In this document: positions 34,487-40,880 of the stretch, piece after piece
How the letters are laid out: the number at the start of each line of letters is the position of its first letter
Numbering within the stretch: position 1 is the stretch's first letter
DNA from: Arachidicoccus rhizosphaerae
GTDB lineage: Bacteria > Bacteroidota > Bacteroidia > Chitinophagales > Chitinophagaceae
Reading direction: 5' to 3'
Length of the DNA stretch: 46,143 bases
Assembly (NCBI RefSeq): GCF_900107765.1
Contig: NZ_FNQY01000030.1
Span: forward strand, 1 to 46,143
Notes under the pieces: model-generated
Seen by the model: only the letters and a program-made list of their open reading frames with translations
The model's database searches: none
Told to the model about the DNA's origin: nothing
Translations under genes and position numbers: made by a program

Positions 34487-36477
34487 ATCGGGTAGGTAGG
34501 TAGCGATTAGTTCGCTACCTGACCTCCCACACCACCGTACGTACGGTTCCGTATACGGCGGTTCTATTAACTTTTTAAGTGGGTTGGGCCGTTTGGTTAG
34601 CATGAAAAGCCTTAAGGCCATCCACAAAACTAAAGAGTCGCAATCCATCAAAATATTTCTTAGGAAAAGCCAGGTTCATATGTGGCGCTCCCGAGTTGAA
34701 CCATGGACCACGCTGATTAAAGGCTGAACGAACGGCCCTCTGCTCGGACAACCCAGCCTTCCTCAGGTGGGTGAATCTTGTCCAATTACGTTTCCATTGT
34801 CGCCAAAGGATATTTCGTAGTCGGTGCCGCAGCCATTCGTCGAGTTCATGGGCCAGCGTCTTCATATCGGCATAGCGATAATAATTAAACCAGCCTCGGA
34901 TGACAGGATTGAGCCGACGGAAGATAAAGACGGGTAACTTCTGCCCTCTGCCTTGTTGACAGAGGCTTTTGATGGTTTCCTTAAGGCGTATAACGCTTTT
35001 GGGAGCTACACGAATACCCATTGAATTCCCTTTCTTATAATAGAAAGAAAAACCCAGAAATTTCCGTTTTACCGGCCTATCTACAGCGCTTTTTTCCTTG
35101 TTGACCTTTAACTTCATCTTATTTCCTATAAAATTCTGGATGGAGGCAAAGGCTCTTTCTCCGGCTCGGCGGGTCTTCACATACACATTACAATCATCGG
35201 CATATCTTGTATGCCGGTGACCGCGTTTCTCTAACTCTTTATCCAGTTCGTCCAGTACGATGTTCGATAAAATCGGACTAGCTGGGGACCCTTGCGGGGT
35301 GCCCTTTTCTCGTTCCTCCACTATTCCGTCTTTCATCATGCCGGCTGATAGATATCTATGAATAAGCTTGTGAATTTCCCACTCACCGGGTGTTTTTAGC
35401 ATGATTTTACTCATTAGCCTTTGGTGAGGAACCTCATCAAAGAATTTTGAGAGATCTATGTCTATAACTATTCGGTAGCCGTCATCCTGATATTCTTTCG
35501 CCCGGTTTACCGCATCTATTGCCTTTCTTCCCGGGCGAAAGCCGAAGCTGTTGTCGGAGAAAATGGGCTCCCAGATAGGAGTAAGAACTTGTAATAGAGC
35601 CTGTTGTATCAACCGGTCCAGTACCGTAGGAATGCCTAGCATTCTTACACCTCCGTCGGGTTTAGGTATTTCTACCTTCTTCACTGGCTGCGGTTGATAC
35701 TTACCCTGTTTTAGCTGCCCTTCAATTGTTGTCCAGTTTTTCCTTAGAAATAATTTTAAATCGCCCACTTCCATCCCGTCCACTCCTGCCGCTCCTTTAT
35801 TGTCTACGACTTTTAAGAAGGCCTCGTTCAAATTATCCACATTAAGGAGTTTGTCGATTAAGCGGAGTTCGGGGGGATCACATCCTTTCTTTATGGGATC
35901 TACAGGAACGGCACCATCAGCGGCCCATGCCTTTTCGGAAGGCTTTACTTCCCTTGATGATGAAGATGTCTGCATCTTCTTTTCTGCTTCTGACTGTGGA
36001 TTCATAATGATGATTTTAATCCATTTCGTTAATAGTTCGGCCCTTCGTCCTTTCCGTGAGTCTTCCTGCGTTACCTTTTAATTGGGGTCGCAAGCTCGTC
36101 TCGGGCTTACTATGGCTTCTGCTGACTTCTGATACCTTAGCCTGATGTTCCCATCAGGGTTGTTCCGGTTTAGAATACCTCACGTTCCTCCCGCAAACGA
36201 GATACCAGATCTCCCCGGGTAAGATGCACTTCTGTCACGCTTATACACGCCGTATATACTGCTTACCTTTCCGTGTAAGTATCGGACTTTAGAGATAATT
36301 GCCTCCTCATCCAGATAAACAGCCTCATACGATTCCTGTACGTCATGTCAGCGCTTTGCCTGCGGCTTCCTTCAGATTCTGGGTCACCCCAGACACCCTT
36401 GCCGTTCGGCTAATTGTTCCCCTTACCGGGCCAATAGAGGTCTTTCACCTCCTAGAAATACACCATGCCGGGCGCAC
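34487..36477 (-). mobile_element. Group II intron, probably bacterial class C (IIC)
   Basis: On the minus strand the intron starts GTGCGCCCGGCATGG (36477 downward), close to the Oceanobacillus IIC intron start, and contains the conserved AACGGCAAGGGTGTC...AATCTGAAGGAAGC segment. Domain V is visible as GAACCGCCGTATACGGAACC followed by GTACGTACGGTGG, at 34561-34527. Domain VI follows as GGTAGCGAACTAATCGCTACC with a bulged A. The 3' end is TACCCGAT at 34487. It encodes a reverse transcriptase/maturase in domain IV. Insertion immediately after an intrinsic terminator (36486-36512) is the hallmark of class C introns. End points are inferred by eye, within a few bases. Confidence 0.8.
34575..36005 (-). 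CDS. ltrA: Group II intron reverse transcriptase/maturase
   Basis: 476 residues. RT motifs in order: GAAGVDGMEV (71-80), RMLGIPTVLDRLIQQAL (121-137), FGFRPGRKAIDA (154-165), DIDLSKFFDEVPH (182-194), GTPQGSPASPILSNI (235-249), and the catalytic YADD at 268-271. A maturase X domain (about 340-430) includes RGWFNYYRYADM. No HNH endonuclease domain is visible at the C-terminus, as expected for class C introns that insert without target cleavage of the second strand. All catalytic residues are intact, so it may be active. Confidence 0.93.
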   Translation of the reverse strand: MNPQSEAEKKMQTSSSSREVKPSEKAWAADGAVPVDPIKKGCDPPELRLIDKLLNVDNLNEAFLKVVDNKGAAGVDGMEVGDLKLFLRKNWTTIEGQLKQGKYQPQPVKKVEIPKPDGGVRMLGIPTVLDRLIQQALLQVLTPIWEPIFSDNSFGFRPGRKAIDAVNRAKEYQDDGYRIVIDIDLSKFFDEVPHQRLMSKIMLKTPGEWEIHKLIHRYLSAGMMKDGIVEEREKGTPQGSPASPILSNIVLDELDKELEKRGHRHTRYADDCNVYVKTRRAGERAFASIQNFIGNKMKLKVNKEKSAVDRPVKRKFLGFSFYYKKGNSMGIRVAPKSVIRLKETIKSLCQQGRGQKLPVFIFRRLNPVIRGWFNYYRYADMKTLAHELDEWLRHRLRNILWRQWKRNWTRFTHLRKAGLSEQRAVRSAFNQRGPWFNSGAPHMNLAFPKKYFDGLRLFSFVDGLKAFHANQTAQPT

Positions 36478-36512
36478 AACAAAAATAGCGATAGAATTGA
36501 TTACTACCGCTA
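36478..36512 (-). terminator. Terminator of the DUF4783 gene and IIC intron target; contains a possible murF -7 box
   Basis: On the minus strand TAGCGGTAG (36512-36504) pairs with CTATCGCTA (36494-36486; one G-T), followed by TTTTTGTT, and the intron begins at 36477. The T-run also reads TATTTTTG (36487-36480), an exact -7 match, 2 bases before the intron. That could be the original murF promoter. Confidence 0.6.
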
Positions 36513-36551
36513 CTTGTTTTATTTGAATATCTTAAAATATGATAAAAAACC

Positions 36552-36941
36552 TTAATTAATCCGGACCGTTACAATAGAAGCGGTGGAACCGCTGGTTTTA
36601 AGCATAAGGGTTATATTATAGCTTCTGGAGCCTCCTTTGAGTTTACCGGTCAGATATCCGGTACCCCCCATTTCTCTTTTGGAACTTAGATCAAATCCTT
36701 TAATGCTCTGTTCGGAATAAAAATTCTTCAAAATCAGTGTCGCCTGATTCTTGCTGACATTTTTCACTTCATCTTTTCCCGGAAGTTTAAAATCCACCGC
36801 ACTATCAAAATACTTGCTGACCTGGGTGGCATCATTCCCCTTTAACGCATCCACAATATCAGCGATACTGGCGGACAGCGTAGTAAAGGAAGCCAGCAAC
36901 AATACACCGGTCAAAATTGCTAAAATTCTTTTCATCTTCAT
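36552..36941 (-). CDS. DUF4783-family secreted protein
   Basis: 129 residues. A signal peptide (about 1-24, [13 protein letters not shown]) precedes a compact domain of about 100 residues: [46 protein letters not shown], then paired strands [23 protein letters not shown] and ASIVTVRIN. This matches the NTF2-like DUF4783 family found mostly in Bacteroidetes; function unknown. It is divergent from gpmI and followed by a terminator at 36486-36512, behind which the intron sits. Confidence 0.82.
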   Translation of the reverse strand: MKMKRILAILTGVLLLASFTTLSASIADIVDALKGNDATQVSKYFDSAVDFKLPGKDEVKNVSKNQATLILKNFYSEQSIKGFDLSSKREMGGTGYLTGKLKGGSRSYNITLMLKTSGSTASIVTVRIN

Positions 36942-37136
36942 TTATTTAGTACACTTCCCATAAAGTGCAAAGAGTGCGCCAAAATGCATCACTTTCAAAG
37001 CCATCAGGTTCAGCGCCTTAAAATACTGATAACAGTTAGAGTAACTAACGCCGGAAAGGTTTAAATTCTTTAATTTTACTGCTTTGGAACGCAAATATAA
37101 CTGAAAATAAAGCAGAAAACATTAAAACAAAATTTC

Positions 37137-38663
37137 ATGCAAGCAAAAAAAGCCATTCTGCTCATCATGGATGGATGGGGACTGGGAAAAAGCAAACAAA
37201 CGGATGCCATTCAGGCGGCCAATACACCTTTTGTTGATGCCCTTTATGATAAATATCCACATACCACACTGGTTACCTTCGGAGAATCCGTAGGTTTACC
37301 CGATGGCCAGATGGGTAACAGTGAGGTGGGACACCTGAACCTGGGCGCCGGCAGAATCGTCTACCAGGAATTACAGCGTATTAACGTAGCTATCCGGGAA
37401 AAGCAGTTCCATAATAACCCGGCCCTGATTGCTGCTATCCAAAAAGCCAAATCCACCAGCAAGCCGCTGCATTTATTGGGTCTTGTCAGCAACGGTGGCG
37501 TTCATAGCCATATCAATCACCTGAAAGCCATTATAGATGTCTGTAAGGAACAGGCGTTAAATAATGTATTCATCCATGCCTTTACCGACGGCAGGGATTG
37601 TGATCCCCACAGCGGAAAAGGATTTATCCAGGATTTACTGGCGCATTTAAGCGCTACCGGCGTCGGACAGATCGCCTCAATTACGGGCCGGTACTATGCC
37701 ATGGACCGGGATAAACGCTGGGAAAGAGTAAAACTGGCTTATGATGCCATTGTGCATGCTAAGGGCGACGTCGCTGCGGATCTAGTGGCTGCCATTGAGG
37801 CCTCCTATAAAAACAATGTTTCTGACGAATTCATAAAACCGATTATTAATGCATCTCTTGCCGCTAATCCGGACAGCAGATTAAAAGACGGGGATGTGGC
37901 CATCTGTTTTAACTTTAGAACAGACCGTTGCAGAGAGATCACCCAGGTGCTGACACAGGAGGATTTCCCGGATTTTGACATGAAAAAACTGGATATCGAT
38001 TATACCACCATGACGGAGTATAACAAAGCCTTCAAAGGTGTCCATGTCATTTTCCAAAACGAAGACCTGAATAATACGATCGGAGAAGTTTTGGAACAAA
38101 ACGGCAAAAAACAGATCCGTATCGCGGAAACCGAAAAATACCCGCACGTCACCTTTTTCTTTAGCGGTGGCCGGGAAAAGGAATTTGAAGGCGAAAAACG
38201 CATCATGGCCGCTTCTCCAAAAGTAGCCACCTATGACTTGCAACCCGAAATGTCCGCCAACGAGATTACCGCTAAAATTCTTCCGGAAATAGAACAGGAG
38301 TCCGCAGATTTTATCTGTCTGAACTTCGCCAATACGGATATGGTGGGTCATACCGGCGTCTTCCCTGCAGTTATAAAAGCAGCGGAAACTGTCGACAACT
38401 GTGTATCACAGATCGTACCGCTGGCCCTGCAGCACGGTTATAATATCTTCCTGACAGCCGATCATGGCAATGCCGATAACATGGTTAATCCGGACGGCAC
38501 TCCCAATACGCAGCACTCTGTAAATCTGGTTCCTTTGTTTTTAATCACTAATGATTATAAGGGACCGTTGAAAGAAGGTAAACTGGGGGATGTGGCTCCT
38601 TCGATTTTAAAATCCATGGATATACCGCTGCCCAAAGACATGACAGGTACCCCGCTGTTTTAA
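37137..38663 (+). CDS. gpmI: 2,3-bisphosphoglycerate-independent phosphoglycerate mutase
   Basis: 508 residues, the usual length of the two-domain Mn-dependent iPGM. It interconverts 3- and 2-phosphoglycerate in glycolysis. The N-terminal metal Asp lies in IMDGWG, the phosphoserine nucleophile in GNSEVGHLNLGAGR (about 59-72), and the C-terminal metal site in LNFANTDMVGHTG and LTADHGNADNM. A terminator follows. It is divergent from the DUF4783 gene. Confidence 0.95.
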   Translation: MQAKKAILLIMDGWGLGKSKQTDAIQAANTPFVDALYDKYPHTTLVTFGESVGLPDGQMGNSEVGHLNLGAGRIVYQELQRINVAIREKQFHNNPALIAAIQKAKSTSKPLHLLGLVSNGGVHSHINHLKAIIDVCKEQALNNVFIHAFTDGRDCDPHSGKGFIQDLLAHLSATGVGQIASITGRYYAMDRDKRWERVKLAYDAIVHAKGDVAADLVAAIEASYKNNVSDEFIKPIINASLAANPDSRLKDGDVAICFNFRTDRCREITQVLTQEDFPDFDMKKLDIDYTTMTEYNKAFKGVHVIFQNEDLNNTIGEVLEQNGKKQIRIAETEKYPHVTFFFSGGREKEFEGEKRIMAASPKVATYDLQPEMSANEITAKILPEIEQESADFICLNFANTDMVGHTGVFPAVIKAAETVDNCVSQIVPLALQHGYNIFLTADHGNADNMVNPDGTPNTQHSVNLVPLFLITNDYKGPLKEGKLGDVAPSILKSMDIPLPKDMTGTPLF

Positions 38664-38683
38664 ATGACAACAGCTTAACATAC

Positions 38684-38721
38684 AAACGCTCCCTTCAATA
38701 TTTTATGTGAAGGGAGCGTTT
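38684..38721 (+). terminator. Terminator after gpmI
   Basis: AAACGCTCCCTTCA (38684-38697) pairs perfectly with TGAAGGGAGCGTTT (38708-38721). It faces the separate terminator of the minus-strand RNA at 38741-38776. Confidence 0.85.
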
Positions 38722-38740
38722 GGCTTTTCGTAAATGACAC

Positions 38741-38776
38741 AAAAAAAGCACTGAGGTTGCCGCCTAGTGCTTTTTT
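38741..38776 (-). terminator. Terminator of tRNA-like RNA copy 1
   Basis: On the minus strand GCACT (38770-38766) pairs with AGTGC (38752-38748), with AGG/CCT extending the stem, then seven T (38747-38741). It lies just downstream of the encoded CCA end. Confidence 0.75.
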
Positions 38777-38779
38777 AAA

Positions 38780-38993
38780 TGGCTGTAGGGGTAGGATTCG
38801 AACCTACACGAGGCAGTTGGCTACGGTACAAATCCGGTGGTCAACCCCGGTCTCCCTTGCGGGTGCTCTATACCAAGTTTATCCTGTGATCCTCACCCTC
38901 GAGACGAGAGGGCATGTCTGCCAAAAGTTTCATCACCCCACAATGTTTAAGATCTTTGAATGCTGCCAGCCATCTGCTGTTTTCATCCGTTGA
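38780..38993 (-). ncRNA. Unclassified structured RNA with tRNA-like 3' end, copy 1
   Basis: About 210 nt, no conserved reading frame. The 3' part is a textbook tRNA end: T-stem GTAGG, loop TTCGAAT, CCTAC; acceptor strand CCCTACA (38790-38784); G as discriminator (38783); CCA (38782-38780). The acceptor partner is TGTGGGG (38942-38936), giving seven pairs with one G-U. After it come T and G at tRNA positions 8-9 and an A at 14. GGCAG pairs with CTGCC in place of the anticodon stem, closing three more helices: CCCTC/GAGGG, CCC-GCAA-GGG, and CCGGGG-TTGA-CCaCCGG. A 5' domain (38958-38988) forms its own stem-loop. I do not recognise an RNA family: it lacks the tmRNA D-loop motif and a tag frame, and no group I intron elements are seen. 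Confidence 0.72.
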
Positions 38994-38995
38994 TA

Positions 38996-39006
38996 GTGCA
39001 AAGATA
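38996..39006 (-). promoter_or_regulatory. Promoter of tRNA-like RNA copy 1
   Basis: The minus strand reads TATCTTTGCAC, containing an exact -7 match (TATCTTTG, 39006-38999). The same 11 bases precede copy 2. Transcription should begin near 38993. No TTG at -33 is seen in this copy. Confidence 0.65.
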
Positions 39007-39053
39007 GAAAAAGAATTCTTTTGTTCATAATTTTCTAATAAATATTTTAAAAG

Positions 39054-39070
39054 TTTAGATAATATCTAAA
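39054..39070. promoter_or_regulatory. Dyad 1, TTTAGAT-N3-ATCTAAA, upstream of RNA copy 1
   Basis: Perfect 7-bp inverted repeat with a 3-base spacer, 47 bases upstream of the copy 1 -7 box. A matching dyad lies at the identical distance upstream of copy 2. The flanking TTTTAAAA (39045-39052) is also conserved in position. It is a likely protein-binding site. Confidence 0.6.
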
Positions 39071-39124
39071 TAATAATCAATTTTATTAAATACAATAAAA
39101 TACACCGCTTCACTTTCCGGAATC

Positions 39125-39141
39125 CTTAGATTTTATCTAAG
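39125..39141. promoter_or_regulatory. Dyad 2, CTTAGAT-N3-ATCTAAG
   Basis: Perfect 7-bp inverted repeat with the same core as dyad 1, 71 bases away centre to centre, between the divergent RNA copy 1 and the MFS gene. It could act on either promoter. The rest of 39007-39301 is AT-rich without genes. Confidence 0.55.
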
Positions 39142-39301
39142 CCATTTACGGCTTTCTGCCCTGAACGAAAAAGGTGGCAGATATTATCCTGCGCTGTGCA
39201 GATATTAGCAAACTTTCACAAAGAACTGTATTTTAGTCTAAAGATTGCCTTAAAACCGTAATAACGACTGTTCACTATGCGGCGAGCCTGTTTATTTATG
39301 C

Positions 39302-39309
39302 TAACTTTG
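39302..39309 (+). promoter_or_regulatory. -7 box (TAACTTTG) of the MFS gene
   Basis: Exact TAnnTTTG match 19 bases before the MFS ATG, implying a very short leader like that of gntK. Confidence 0.6.
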
Positions 39310-39328
39310 CGGCGCAAAACAAATTAAA

Positions 39329-40546
39329 ATGTCTCGTTTATCTAAGTCTGGTTCTTTGAACCTTTCTTTAAAAATCACGATCGCCAGTTATGTACTCTTT
39401 ACATTCTTTGGTTATCTGTGTATCGGATTACCCCTTGCAGTGCTGCCTATTTTCATCACCAAGCACTTAGGCTATTCTGCGATGATGGCAGGGATCGTCA
39501 TCAGCCTGCAATATGTCACGACTTTTCTGACCAGAGGCTGGTCCGGTACCCTGATTGATAAACACGGTCCCAAGCTCTCTGTCTATATCAGTATGGGCTG
39601 CATGGCCCTGAGCGGCGTGCTATTGTACATCACTTATTTAACCAGCGCACATGCCTTTTTAAGTCTTTTCGTACTGATTATCGCTAGACTGATCACGGGG
39701 TGCGCAGAAGGCTTTATCGGCGCCTCACCTATTACCTGGGCCATGCTGGCGGCAGGAGAAAAGCAAACCGCGACGGTTATTTCCTATAACGGTATCGCCT
39801 CGTACGGAGGAATCGCACTGGGTGCGACCCTGGGCGTTTTTATAAACCAGCATATTCATATCGGCGCGATCGGTGTATTAACCATTTTGCTGGGGCTGTT
39901 TGGTTATTTTCTGGCCACCAAAAAACCCAATATGATCGCCCCCGTGTCTGACCAGACCCAAAAGGATCCGATTTCATTTATGACGGTCCTGATAAAAGTC
40001 GCGCCTTATGGTATCTGTCTGATGCTGGCAGGTCTTGGCTTTGGAACCATCTCTAATTTCATTACGCTTTATTACGATCATTTTCACTGGGACCATGCCG
40101 CACTTTGCCTCAGCGTATTCAGCTTTTTGTTTATCATAGGCAGGATGTTCTTTTCCAATGCGATTAATGACTATGGCGGCATCAAGGTAGCCATGGCCTG
40201 CCTGGCCTGCGAGACCATCGGGCTCCTTATACTGGCTTTATTTACCCAGCCGGGATTCGCCCTTGTAGGGGCTGCCGTCACCGGCTTTGGCTTTTCGCTG
40301 ATGTTCCCTTCTCTGGGCGTTGAGGCGGTCAAATTATTTACGTCTGACCGCAGCGGAGCGGCACTGGCCGCTTACGGTCTGTTTATTGATATCTCCCTGG
40401 GCATTACCGGTCCCCTGATAGGCGGTCTGATTGAATCCTTTGGTATAGAATATATGTTTAGCTTTACAACGGTCATTGTACTGGCAGGATTTATCTATTG
40501 TTCCACCCTGAACCGTAAAATGGTCAGAAAACTGGCGACCCGGTAA
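39329..40546 (+). CDS. Major facilitator superfamily transporter (YfcJ/YhhS-like)
   Basis: 405 residues, twelve predicted membrane segments. The loop 2-3 motif appears as RGWSGTLIDKHGPK (about 70-83), a variant of the MFS GxLaDrxGrr pattern; residues 133-180 carry the GCAEGFIGASPITWAMLA region typical of the YfcJ/YhhS/SetA-like efflux group. Substrate unknown. The upstream region carries two TTAGAT dyads and the divergent RNA copy 1. A decayed second copy of its last 60 bases lies 32 bases downstream. Confidence 0.85.
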   Translation: MSRLSKSGSLNLSLKITIASYVLFTFFGYLCIGLPLAVLPIFITKHLGYSAMMAGIVISLQYVTTFLTRGWSGTLIDKHGPKLSVYISMGCMALSGVLLYITYLTSAHAFLSLFVLIIARLITGCAEGFIGASPITWAMLAAGEKQTATVISYNGIASYGGIALGATLGVFINQHIHIGAIGVLTILLGLFGYFLATKKPNMIAPVSDQTQKDPISFMTVLIKVAPYGICLMLAGLGFGTISNFITLYYDHFHWDHAALCLSVFSFLFIIGRMFFSNAINDYGGIKVAMACLACETIGLLILALFTQPGFALVGAAVTGFGFSLMFPSLGVEAVKLFTSDRSGAALAAYGLFIDISLGITGPLIGGLIESFGIEYMFSFTTVIVLAGFIYCSTLNRKMVRKLATR

Positions 40547-40577
40547 CGGCCGCCGTCCTTAATGTTTCTCTATATAA

Positions 40578-40639
40578 GCAGGATTTGCGGTTGTTCCTCT
40601 TTGAACTGTAAAATGGCTCGAAGACTGGCCATCCGTTAA
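40578..40639 (+). pseudogene. Decayed duplicate of the 3' end of the MFS gene
   Basis: The stretch starting GCAGGATTT and ending TTAA resembles 40484-40546, the last 63 bases of the MFS gene including its stop: both share GCAGGATTT, TTGTTCC, TGAAC and GTAAAATGG in order, with substitutions and a one-base gap. It no longer encodes the tail in frame. This points to a former tandem paralogue that was mostly deleted, or to a partial duplication. The rest of 40547-40880 holds only the dyad at 40811-40835. Confidence 0.5.
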
Positions 40640-40810
40640 GAGATCAGCAACGCAAGAGTTATGTCGCTTTAAAAACGTAAAGCAGCATTAGCCGGATTTG
40701 GTTTCAGATACGCAAAAAGAAAAAGATATTGCAAATGCAAGAGCTTTACACTATCATAACCGGACAGTAACTGTATCACATTCGAACACGAAATAAATAA
40801 ATTCAATATC

Positions 40811-40835
40811 TATTTACCTATATTACAGGTAAATA
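40811..40835. promoter_or_regulatory. Perfect 9-bp dyad before the ABC permease gene
   Basis: TATTTACCT, seven bases, then AGGTAAATA: a perfect inverted repeat 45 bases before the permease ATG. It is unlike the TTAGAT dyads. Likely operator for an unidentified regulator. Confidence 0.45.
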
Positions 40836-40880
40836 ATTTTTGGCATTATTTCTAGAGCCCCATAATTAACATTATGGTCC

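Noticed and set aside
34388-34651. Minus-strand ORF bridging the intron end and murF
   Set aside because: It reads through domains V and VI of the intron into murF in another frame; no coding character.
38780-38993. tmRNA (ssrA) or a split tmRNA as the identity of the tRNA-like RNAs
   Set aside because: The 5' end lacks the conserved tmRNA D-loop motif, the acceptor has its G-U at position 4-69 and not at 3-70, the core is only about 160 bases, and no conserved tag frame starting with Ala exists in both copies.
38780-38993. Bacterial Y RNA (YrlA)
   Set aside because: YrlA also has a tRNA-like module, and GGTTGACC recalls the UUGACC strand of Y RNAs, but the opposite strand needed for the Ro-binding stem is not found and no Ro60/Rsr gene is in the window. 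It stays a possibility only if homology searches support it.
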